Below are positions 8,765 through 16,920 of a stretch of DNA of 64,000 nt, piece after piece. The notes under the pieces are model-generated. The model was not told where the DNA came from, made no database searches, and was given only the letters and a program-made list of their open reading frames with translations. Made by a program: the position numbers and the translations under genes. Each line of letters begins with the position of its first letter. Positions within the stretch are counted from its first letter, which is position 1. Source of the DNA: Flammeovirgaceae bacterium UBA4465 (GTDB taxonomy: Bacteria; Bacteroidota; Bacteroidia; Cytophagales; Cyclobacteriaceae); assembly GCA_905182375.1 (NCBI GenBank), contig CAJJBF010000009.1, forward strand, positions 107,984 through 171,983, in the 5' to 3' direction.

Positions 8765-10234
8765 TTAAAATGCATTAATTTGTAAGTCCATCCAATCTAA
8801 GCGTTGTTCCAGATGAGTTTTTAAATCATCAATTACTGAAGGATAGTCAACATCAACACCACTCCAACGCTTGTAGTTGCGGTCAACCGTCCCGTTTTCT
8901 ATCAAATAATCTGCGGTGTTTTGCACTAAATTTAAAACTGAAGAATTGGATAACTCTGAAGATCTAAGTAGCTGCCAACGTGTTTTTAGCTGGTGCTGAA
9001 AAATGGGATCCTGCAATAATCTCGGCCACCAAAAAGGTACCATCCAAGCATCTCTTTCAACATATTTGTTATAGTTAACCATCCAATCTGTTGTCGGAAC
9101 TCTTCCCTGTCGATTATAACCTATATTTAAATCCCAAATTGGGCCCATCTTTAGTTTTTGATCCCGATCTTTATGAAGATAAGTACTCAATCGATACCCA
9201 TCAACATTGGAAGTGATTTCATTGATGATAAAAAAATCAATGAAACTATTCAAATCAATATAGTCGGTATACAAACGATCATCAGATGAAAAATCGTCAT
9301 TCAATAACGCTGTTTCAAACTCTTCAATATATTTCTGAATGTATTCTTTTTGCTGAGATGTAATTTGATCCGCTTTGGGATATTCATATAAAAAGTAGGT
9401 CTCTAGATATTGATTGGCATGATAAGGAGGGTCAAAGGCTGGATCTGAAAGCAAATCCCCGTTAATATCGTATTTAGAACGAAAACTAATTCCTTCGGAG
9501 TACCGCGCATCATCATCCCAATTTTCTTCATAATAGCTCAGTGATTGATCTGTAGCCACATCTCCCCCCGTTGTTTTATCAATTTTTAAAATATATCCTC
9601 CTGAGACCTCAGGAAGGGTATTTTCTTCTGTAGATATTTTAGCAATATCAATCCGGTTTTTGTCCCGTTTTAACTTTTCCATTAATAGGTAAGCCCCTAA
9701 ATAATCGTCGTTCACTTCTAACTCCACATACTTGGTTCTGCTTGCATAACGACCCATAGAACGATAAAGGGTATAACCGATGTAGTGATGCATGAGAGAT
9801 GGGTCGAAAATAATATTTTCCGAAGCATTGAAAACATGACCGGTTAAGATCCAATCCTCTTCTTCCGGAAATCCCAAAATAGATGCATCTAGCCCTGCAT
9901 TTTGTTCATCCCAAATTTCAAACCCGAAAGACTTTTTATCTGATAAACGAAAAGATGTTGATCCCCTGTATTCAATTCCTATTTGCGTTGAAAATACATT
10001 TTCATTATTATTAAAAAGGATCAGATTTCCAGATACTTTAGGCTCATTTTTAATCGAGCTAAGGGTAGTAATTCTTAAATAAGGCAATTCACCCGAATCA
10101 TTAATTGGAGGCATAGTTTCAACTAATGATTCAACGTCTTTATCACGACATGAAATCAACCCTATAGAAGAAAAAAAGTATACCATTAAGCCAAACTTTT
10201 TTATACTGTTGAATAATTTTTTTATTTCTTGCAT
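8765..10234 (-). CDS. CotH-kinase-family lipoprotein
   Basis: 489 residues with a lipoprotein signal (FFSSIGLISC, Cys near residue 29). The CotH-type domain follows: GIEYRGSTSFRLSDKKSFGFEIWDE matches the substrate-loop region, LLMEKLKRDKNRIDI is a typical CotH block, and FIDFFIINEITSNVDGYRLSTYLHKD followed by MGPIWDLNIGYN contains the conserved N/D residues of the atypical kinase fold (WDLN). In spores CotH phosphorylates coat proteins; in Bacteroidota the lipidated versions are uncharacterised and often lie beside glycan-active genes, as here with the GH16 gene downstream of a decayed gap. Length and motif order look intact. Confidence 0.8.
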   Translation of the reverse strand: MQEIKKLFNSIKKFGLMVYFFSSIGLISCRDKDVESLVETMPPINDSGELPYLRITTLSSIKNEPKVSGNLILFNNNENVFSTQIGIEYRGSTSFRLSDKKSFGFEIWDEQNAGLDASILGFPEEEDWILTGHVFNASENIIFDPSLMHHYIGYTLYRSMGRYASRTKYVELEVNDDYLGAYLLMEKLKRDKNRIDIAKISTEENTLPEVSGGYILKIDKTTGGDVATDQSLSYYEENWDDDARYSEGISFRSKYDINGDLLSDPAFDPPYHANQYLETYFLYEYPKADQITSQQKEYIQKYIEEFETALLNDDFSSDDRLYTDYIDLNSFIDFFIINEITSNVDGYRLSTYLHKDRDQKLKMGPIWDLNIGYNRQGRVPTTDWMVNYNKYVERDAWMVPFWWPRLLQDPIFQHQLKTRWQLLRSSELSNSSVLNLVQNTADYLIENGTVDRNYKRWSGVDVDYPSVIDDLKTHLEQRLDWMDLQINAF

Positions 10235-11492
10235 TATAAGGAACTATCCTTTTTAATTGATTGCTCATTTTAACATATGTAATACGCAAATCCAAATCAA
10301 TGTTGCCAATATGGTAATTTAAATCCAATAATATTTTATTTATAGCCTCCTTTACCCCATTTTTCATTCCCAAATGAAAAGTAAATCTAAAGATAGAGAT
10401 CATATCCTTTTTAGCCCCTATTTGATTTCCTTTTGGATATACTCTCGTTTATGAAGTTTAAAATGAATATCCACAGTGCACATGCGTTTTTATATGCTCA
10501 CCTAGATTTATTCTCTTATGTTTAAATAAATAGGGGGTCTTTCACCTCCATTATGGTGATTTCAGCCATAGATGTAGGCAAGACTAAATCCAAGAAATTA
10601 TTGGCCCTAGTTTAATGGTTGTTCTGTTATCGCTTCGATTACTCACCTGAAACTTATTCCCCTAGCATCCAATAGTATTGGATTTAGCCGTGTTCTTTAT
10701 AAGTAGTCGGCCCATTTCTGTTTTTTTATTTATGCTGAAAGTAAACCTAACTTTGATTAAAAAGTAAGACTCTCTATGGCTGGTTTATTTTTAATCGGAT
10801 CATTGGCCACTTCACTAGGCATCCACCTTTCGCGGATTATCTCATCTCTAGAAAGGTTCTAAGGAAAAGGTGGGAGTGCTATCGCTGGTATGCTAAGAGC
10901 AACGTACTTTGGGGAACATATCCATTCCAATGCAGTGCTTTGGAATGCGACTTTTAAACCAAGGGCATCTTAATGTGTAGGAAGCCATGTGGTTGATGCT
11001 GGGGTTACCGCTTTGTGAATAGCGATTGTAAATCACATTTTTATGAACTGGGGTAGCACAGCGACTGCACTTACCGAAATCTTTGGACGCAAAAACTTAC
11101 ATTACCTTTTATTTTATTAGGTAGTTTGAGAATTGCCTTAGACACTTCTTTAGCTGTCTTTGTAGTTTATCTTCTCTAAATTATTTTAACGCTCCAAAGA
11201 TTGAGCATATTGCTTCACCCAAATCAAAAGACAATATATTTGGGTCAACGGGCCAAAACATCATGCATCTGTGCATAGCAACCCTGTAATCCTTAAAGGA
11301 AAGAAAAAGCGACATGCTACATGAACCTCTCATGATATTGTTCGAAAGCCATAAAAAATAAATGAGAAAAATCATGCTCTTAGAGAAAGCCAATGCCTCA
11401 AGCAGAGCACGTACCCTTGGCGTTATTTTTGACTTTTTTTTAAGAAACCTGAATGATCCCTAACACAAGCTATTGAGTAGTTGAAACAACAT
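10235..11492. other. Degenerate 1.26-kb gap
   Basis: No frame longer than about 70 codons has protein-like character. The plus strand at 10776-11180 gives short hydrophobic or patterned pieces (for example GGSAIAGMLRATYFGE and ILLGSLRIALDTSLAVFVVYLL) in different frames, broken by stops, which looks like the remains of one or more membrane-protein genes. No family could be named. The base composition is less AT-rich than in the true intergenic gaps nearby, in keeping with former coding DNA. Confidence 0.4.
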
Positions 11493-12482
11493 TTATTCTT
11501 TCATATATACCCTGACATAATCAACTTGCATTGAATCACTAGAAAAGTCTGCCTCAATGGCTCCACCTAAATTTCCACCCATAGCTATATTAAGTAAAAT
11601 ATAATGTGGGTTGTCATAAGGTATTGAAGCCGTATTATTCATTGTTAAAAATACGTTATTATCGAGTAATACTTTAAGTTGACCTTGGGTCCATTCCAAT
11701 GAATAGATATGAAATTCATCCATTGCATCTTCTATAATGGCTGTTTTACCATAACTTGCATATTCGCCTGTACTTGTATGCCCCCAATGGAAATGCCCAA
11801 TGAGTTCAGTCTTGTCCCAGCCATTTTGTTCCATAATATCGATTTCACCACAACTGGGCCAACCCACATTCCCATAAGTACTCCCAAAATAGTTTCCAAT
11901 TTCATTTATGTTGGTACCCAGAGTCCAAATGGCCGGCCATGTCCCAGCAGATCCTGGTAATTTTGCTCTCACATCAATACGACCGTATCTAAAAGAAAAT
12001 GTAGCATTTAGTCTTGCAGAGGTGTAATTCTGTATCGAGCCGTCAACCTCATAGCTTTCCTTAATCGCCTTTATTATCAAGGCATCATCACTCACATAAG
12101 AGTTGGTAATCCTATCTGTATAATGCTGCTTTTCTCCATTAAACCAACCGCCATTATTAGGGGGTATTATTTGATGATGCCATTTAGTAGAGTCTAGGGC
12201 ACCTTCATCTGAGAATTCATCTTGCCAAACTAAAAAATAATTTGGATCGTATTCATTTATGATACGGCATCCATAAGCGTCTATCAAGGCTCCGGAAGGC
12301 GTTGTATCACAACTATCTGCCTCATTTATTATCCCATCCTCATCCAAATCTGAAATTATGAGATCTGACGGAGTATCATCTTTTTCAATCTCTATGGGAT
12401 CGATGGCATTGCTTCCGCAATTACTCAATAATATAAGGACACTACTAATACAGGTGATTTGTATATGCTTTAGAAGTTTCAT
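11493..12482 (-). CDS. GH16-family endo-glucanase lipoprotein (laminarinase-like)
   Basis: 329 residues. Lipoprotein signal ending ILLSNC, then a calcium-binding thrombospondin type 3-like piece (DLDEDGIINEADSCD, followed by PSGALIDAYGC), then a GH16 domain: LVWQDEFSDEGALDSTKW, the catalytic block GEIDIMEQNG (nucleophile and acid/base Glu of the ExDxxE motif), and VDYVRVYMKE at the end. The family hydrolyses beta-1,3/1,4-glucans or related galactans. EIDIME with a one-residue insertion is the beta-bulge type typical of laminarinases rather than lichenases, so laminarin is the likeliest substrate. The lipid anchor suggests cell-surface or periplasmic action. No SusC/D pair is visible nearby. 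Confidence 0.9.
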   Translation of the reverse strand: MKLLKHIQITCISSVLILLSNCGSNAIDPIEIEKDDTPSDLIISDLDEDGIINEADSCDTTPSGALIDAYGCRIINEYDPNYFLVWQDEFSDEGALDSTKWHHQIIPPNNGGWFNGEKQHYTDRITNSYVSDDALIIKAIKESYEVDGSIQNYTSARLNATFSFRYGRIDVRAKLPGSAGTWPAIWTLGTNINEIGNYFGSTYGNVGWPSCGEIDIMEQNGWDKTELIGHFHWGHTSTGEYASYGKTAIIEDAMDEFHIYSLEWTQGQLKVLLDNNVFLTMNNTASIPYDNPHYILLNIAMGGNLGGAIEADFSSDSMQVDYVRVYMKE

Positions 12483-12807
12483 ATTTAAAATTCGTGATAT
12501 TAACTGTCAATAAACCCCATGGAATTAATTAAATTTATTTGGAAAAGGAGCCTGATAACCAAAGACTCAGAACTTACCTCACCCACCTATTTTTCAATTT
12601 TTTAATCCTTAACAGAGGTGGTAAAAATAATAACTCAATATTCCCATCAAAATTACAATCTTTCTCTCATAAAAAATAAACTGCCGATGGAGACAAGTCT
12701 TTTTTACCTCTCAGCCCTCTTAAGTAACCTACCTACTTAATGAATTTCTGGTGTGCCCAACTTCGAAAGTGAAGCCTCAATTATCTTCGAAGTAAGTTCA
12801 TGCTTGA
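12483..12807. other. Gap without a supported gene
   Basis: About 325 bases between the GH16 start and the trpB remnant. Nothing recognised apart from the likely 5' leader of the GH16 gene. Confidence 0.45.
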
Positions 12808-13398
12808 CTATTTTTCCCACAAATAATTCGCATAGGTTTTCATATCAAAATTCCCATATCGGCATAGATTGAACAAACTGGTTTTTGAAATACCTTCCTC
12901 ATTGCATTTGTTGACTCTCCGATAACAGTAGCAATCCCGTTACTGGCCTCTGGCGCCGGAATAATACCCCCTTCTAGCAAAACTAACGCCAGCCTCAACA
13001 CTTCAATATTGTCATGTGCTACTGCTTCAATTAATTGATCTCTGAGCAATTGACTCACAATAACTCCTGCACCGTGGTGACATAATCCACCACCATGAAT
13101 GGGTGCTGGGACAAAATTATGTCCCAATGTATACATCGGTAGTAAGGGGGTAATACCTATATTAACTCCAAAATTATATCTAGATACACGGAGAGTCAAT
13201 TTTGGACTAGAGGCAGGCTCAATGGCGATACACCTAATATTCCTTCCTCAAAATTTAATCTCGAAAATGGAATAACAACCCTGCAAAATTCGATCCTCCT
13301 CCAAAAGGTGCCATTACGATATCAGGCATATCCGCCGTGATATTATACCATTTGTTATGCATCTCCTCTTCATTCAAAATAATTTCTCTTAATTTCAT
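12808..13398 (-). pseudogene. trpB: Remnant of TrpB2-type tryptophan synthase beta chain, internally deleted
   Basis: From ATG at 13396-13398 the frame reads REIILNEEEMHNKWYNITADMP, the N-terminus of TrpB2 proteins, and passes straight into DIVMAPFGGGSNFAGL, which belongs about 200 residues further on (the phosphate-binding GGGSN loop). The PLP lysine region is therefore missing. Three more frame changes follow, after which CIAIEPASSPKLT, PLLPMYTLGHNFVPAPIH and GGIIPAPEASNGIA can be read, and finally GNFDMKTYANYLWEK with TAG at 12808-12810. Order and content match TrpB2 end to end apart from the deletion and frameshifts. The catalytic core is lost, so this cannot make a working enzyme. No trpA or other trp gene is nearby. 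Confidence 0.85.
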
Positions 13399-13782
13399 AA
13401 TTTCCCTATTTTGTTTAATATTTGAGATCCCAGAATTGTCTAAAATAATTTAGTAACACGACCAAAAACAATAATCAACAAGGTTAAATAAAATAGAAAA
13501 ATAAAATAATCAAGTCTTTTCAGCATTTCAAATTTCAAAACTCTTTTTTTTAGGTACCAAATATGATTTCCCTATGATCAAATCGTTATGCCAACAAAAA
13601 AAGTTTAAATGAGCTGGTAAGCGAGCTTAAAAAGAATGTTTTTTGTTAAAATACGGTAGTGCTCTAAAAGATTTAGTTGTTCTTTTAGCAGTAATGAGAA
13701 ATACATAAAGTTTGGTGTTAAATAAATAGGTCTGAGAATAAAAAATTATTAAAATCTTGGGTGGTTCCTTCCCATTTATTGA
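13399..13782. other. Gap without a supported gene
   Basis: About 380 AT-rich bases. No frame, repeat or terminator recognised; it may hold the dead promoter of the trpB remnant. Confidence 0.45.
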
Positions 13783-14088
13783 CTATTGATCATAATAGTC
13801 ATATAAATACCAAGGTAAGGCTAGGGAAAAACCAACTAAAAAGAGACAAACAAAATATTTTATAAATTGAGCAAGCTTTATTCGCCTTTGTACCTTTTGA
13901 TAAATCAAAAAAATCAAAAAAGACAAAGCAGCTACGCTTAAATCCATGGCCAACATAGAAGCTGGATACGAACCGAAGGCTTCTGCCCAAAATTGGGCCA
14001 TTGATCCATCTCCTTGAATAAACGATAGTAATTGATAATACGGCAGTGCTATACCCAGTAGGCACAGCATTAAAAATACTTTTTTCAT
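13783..14088 (-). CDS. Small membrane protein, DUF2834-like
   Basis: 101 residues with three predicted membrane segments: residues ~4-22 (VFLMLCLLGIALPYYQLL), ~46-63 (MLAMDLSVAALSFLIFLIY) and ~75-95 (FIKYFVCLFLVGFSLALPWYLY). The loop with F..EAFGSYPASMLAMDL before the second segment is the pattern of DUF2834 proteins, small polytopic membrane proteins of unknown function. The start is ATG. It is followed by a different strand context only upstream; a set of other small membrane proteins precedes it on the same strand. Confidence 0.65.
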   Translation of the reverse strand: MKKVFLMLCLLGIALPYYQLLSFIQGDGSMAQFWAEAFGSYPASMLAMDLSVAALSFLIFLIYQKVQRRIKLAQFIKYFVCLFLVGFSLALPWYLYDYYDQ

Positions 14089-14264
14089 AGCTCTCTTGTT
14101 ATCTATTATTGATGTAAAATAGAAGAATATTCAGGACTATGAAAATCGCTTTTGCTTCGTCGGTCTATATTTCGATATGAAGCGTAATGTTCGCTCCTTA
14201 ATTTAAAAAAAGTGATGCTACCACTAAACAAAAAAAATTACCAGCAATCCTTTTGTCTTAAAGT

Positions 14265-14615
14265 TTAAAAATCACTCAATCCAACAAACCAAAATATGTA
14301 GAGATTGAGCAACATATAAAAAAATGAGGGTAGGGTGAGCGCCAGGCTATCTCTCATTTTGAGCCTTACTCCAAAGCCCAAAACCATCAAAAGAAATAAT
14401 CCCAAAGAGGCCGAAGTTAACAAATTAGGTACCCATAAACCGATGATAAGTCCTATGCCACCCCCTATTTCCAAGCATCCCGTAAGAGCACCAAATTTCT
14501 CCAAACCAAACCTCTTAAATTCGGCTTTCATATCTTTTGAAATAAAATAGGCACCCCCATAAATAAGGAAGGATATCGCAGAAAATCCAATAAGTAAATT
14601 GTGAAAGATAATCAA
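14265..14615 (-). CDS. DoxX-like membrane protein
   Basis: 116 residues, four membrane segments. KRFGLEKFGALTGCLEIGGGIGLIIGLW (segment 2 with the conserved glycines) and LLMVLGFGVRLKMRDS are typical of DoxX-like four-helix proteins. It begins 2 bases after the stop of the second DoxX-like gene, so the two are one operon. Family members are linked with thiol or sulfur redox tasks in some bacteria, but the function here is unknown. Confidence 0.75.
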   Translation of the reverse strand: MIIFHNLLIGFSAISFLIYGGAYFISKDMKAEFKRFGLEKFGALTGCLEIGGGIGLIIGLWVPNLLTSASLGLFLLMVLGFGVRLKMRDSLALTLPSFFYMLLNLYIFWFVGLSDF

Positions 14616-14617
14616 AG

Positions 14618-14962
14618 TTAAAAGACCTCAGCAGCGATACCTGCGATGAGTAGAGAACAGATCAAGAGTACAAATGAAGGTACATGTTTGATCCATGGAT
14701 TCTTTACCTTAAAATGTGCTAACTGGGCAAAGACCATGAGGATAGCCATAGCCATGGATGACATAAGTACTAAAGGTGGAAACCAAATACCTGCCACCAA
14801 TAAAGTTGATAATGCAATCTTAGCAGCACCTACAAAATTTCGTGTTAAGTCTGATAATTCATACTGCTTGAATTCCAATACAATATTATCGAATCGGAAT
14901 ATCCAAACGTAAACAATGGATAAAGCCAAAATTATTTGCAGTAAATAGGATAATTCAGTCAT
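14618..14962 (-). CDS. DoxX-like membrane protein (paralogue, first of pair)
   Basis: 114 residues, four membrane segments. FKQYELSDLTRNFVGAAKIALSTLLVAGIWFPPLVLMSS aligns in layout with the neighbour's KRFGLEKFGALTGCLEIG region, and AQLAHFKVKNPWIKHVPSF corresponds to the loop before segment 4. The two are diverged tandem copies, 2 bases apart. Side-by-side pairs could form a heteromeric membrane complex; this is an inference from arrangement alone. Confidence 0.7.
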   Translation of the reverse strand: MTELSYLLQIILALSIVYVWIFRFDNIVLEFKQYELSDLTRNFVGAAKIALSTLLVAGIWFPPLVLMSSMAMAILMVFAQLAHFKVKNPWIKHVPSFVLLICSLLIAGIAAEVF

Positions 14963-15178
14963 AATTTAATAACCTTTATATAGTTAAAATAGTTCAATTT
15001 AAATTTCCAGTTTGAGTAATAGTTGGTTTTTAACAAAGTGAAAATTTCAATCGTATTGATATATGTGAGCCCCTCTATAGCTCGTTTCAATATCTATTTG
15101 AGGATATTTACAACCCCAGTGCACCTACTCGCTTATGTATTTATTTCATTATAAAAAGTTCTTTTAATCACATTTATC

Positions 15179-15550
15179 TCAGGTCTTTCGGTGTTTAAAT
15201 TTATTGCCTTGAACTATAAAATAAGGTAAGGGAATGAGTAGTGCAATCACATAAATGATGAGAGCTGTTGAGGTAACAAAATTAAAATAAGAAATGATGA
15301 AACTGAACGCTGTTGTTAAACTGTATTGAGTTAGAAATTTTTTTTGAAAGACAAGATAGCCTTTGAGGTCATAATTGTCCCTGTCCTCCTCTGAAAGCGT
15401 ATTGTACCCTGCAAGATAATATTTTGCATTGGACTCATTAATGAGATAGGGAATTCCCAAAAAGGTCAGCTGCGTCAGTACTATTGAACTGAATAATACG
15501 ATATCGGCCGTCTCCATGATACAATCATAATGAAAAATCTTCATCTTCAA
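15179..15550 (-). CDS. Membrane protein, DUF3784-like
   Basis: Up to 123 residues; an internal ATG at 15515-15517 (METADIVLFS) is an equally good start. Three membrane segments enclose a cytosolic stretch YYLAGYNTLSEEDRDNYDLKGY, which is the signature of DUF3784 (AGYNTMSEEEKxxYD), a small integral membrane family common in Firmicutes and Bacteroidota with unknown function. It stands alone, between the DoxX pair and the divergent NTF2-like locus. Confidence 0.65.
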   Translation of the reverse strand: MKMKIFHYDCIMETADIVLFSSIVLTQLTFLGIPYLINESNAKYYLAGYNTLSEEDRDNYDLKGYLVFQKKFLTQYSLTTAFSFIISYFNFVTSTALIIYVIALLIPLPYFIVQGNKFKHRKT

Positions 15551-15723
15551 CAGTTTCGGGATTGTTTAGTCACCCCTTGTTCATTTCTTTACTATTTCTC
15601 TAGCCTTAGAGATCAGAATCTTTGAGAATAATTGATTCATTATCAACGGTAATTATATAGTGCACAGCTTTTTTCAATCTCCCAAAAAAAATTAACGTTG
15701 ACTTTCAAAAAACAACTAAAATT

Positions 15724-16675
15724 ATGAAAAAACATTTCCAACTAACGGTGATACTATTATTACTTTTTGGGATTAACCTCAGTGCACAAAAAAAAGATAA
15801 AAATGGTACCATTTACAAAACACATTCAGGCATCGATTTGGTGCATCAATATCAACAAGCCTTTGCAAGCGGTCATGAAGCAACTTTGACAAAGATATTA
15901 GCCGGTTACGCAAAGGTTATCAATGCGCTAAGTTCGAACAAAGACGATATGGCAATTGATAAATCCAAGATCATTGGGAATGCCAAAACGTGGTCAGAAA
16001 ATATAGACTATTTGCGCATTACCGATGATAAACCAGCTCATCCCGATGCCATAGAATACAAAGAAGGAGGTCAGTTATGGGTACAGACTTGGGGAAAATA
16101 TATGGTGTTCAAAAAAAGACAGGAGTCAAATTAGACATGCCGGTGCACCGATTATATAAGTTAAATAATGAAGGAACTCAGATTGAAAGTATCTTCGATT
16201 ACGCTGAATGGCGCGTTTATGAAGAGATCTGGAATAGTTTTTCGGATAGAGAAAACGGCACCATTTATATCACCCACGACAATATAAATTCGGTTAGAAA
16301 ATCTGTACATGCATTTGAAAATGGTGAATTAGAAAAATCTTATGCTTATTTCAGTGATGAAGCAACCGTCAGCGACATTAATTTGCCTTATGGCACCAAA
16401 TTATCGTGGGATGAAGCCAAGGCAAATGATCAATCTTTTTTAAAGACTTGGGAAATTGAATCAATAGACAGGGTAGGCTATCCTGATTATTTTGAATATG
16501 ACCTTAGAGAGATCTTTCTTATGTACTATCTTGGTGGAAGTTCAGATTAGTTAGAAAAAGTGATGGTAAAAAACTTATCCTCCCCGTTCACTTTATAGAT
16601 GACTTCAATAAGGAAGGAAAAATCATGGGTCAGTCTTTGTACTACAGTACCAAGCTCATAGAAGATTTGAAATAA
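15724..16675 (+). pseudogene. Secreted protein with two NTF2/SnoaL-like domains, two frameshifts
   Basis: Three frames in a row make one protein of about 315 residues: 15724 to ~16100, ~16100 to ~16515, and ~16510 to TAA at 16673-16675 (ending KSDGKKLILPVHF and YYSTKLIEDLK). The first break is in an A7 run at 16110-16116; the second is in or near TTT at ~16514. Each is fixed by one added base (or two removed). The N-terminus is a signal peptide (LLLLFGINLSAQ). Two halves have related patterns: KNGTIYKTHSGIDLVHQYQQAF and ENGTIYITHDNINSVRKSVHAF each open a SnoaL/NTF2-like unit, so the gene is an internal duplication. Function unknown. Terminator follows. Confidence 0.7.
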
Positions 16676-16686
16676 GAGAAAACTAT

Positions 16687-16727
16687 AAAAAAAGGGCCTA
16701 AATCAGTAAATAATAGGCCCTTTTTTA
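16687..16727 (+). terminator. Strong rho-independent terminator
   Basis: A-run, GGGCCTA, a 13-base loop, TAGGCCC and a T-run form a stable hairpin (7 bp, extendable by A-T pairs). It lies 11 bases after the stop of the NTF2-like locus and is nearly symmetrical, so it could act in both directions. Confidence 0.88.
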
Positions 16728-16920
16728 TATACCCCAATTTTTAGGATTTTTTAAAGGTCCCTATTAATATGAGACCTTTTTTCTCCCGTTGTAAGATGTA
16801 TTTCAGTAATAACTCGTTTTCTTTACGAAAAAATCAGGATCCATAAATAGTTTTTTTTATAAAATTTTCATTACGCTACAATTTCATTATCTTCTATTTT
16901 TAACCTACTCATATGAATTA

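Noticed and set aside
10143-10403. 86-codon minus-strand frame over the CotH-like start
   Set aside because: Overlaps the signal peptide of a well-supported gene in another frame and has no protein-like pattern.
11181-11393. 70-codon minus-strand frame in the degenerate gap
   Set aside because: Hydrophobic at the start only, no family resemblance, and embedded in DNA with broken plus-strand pieces.
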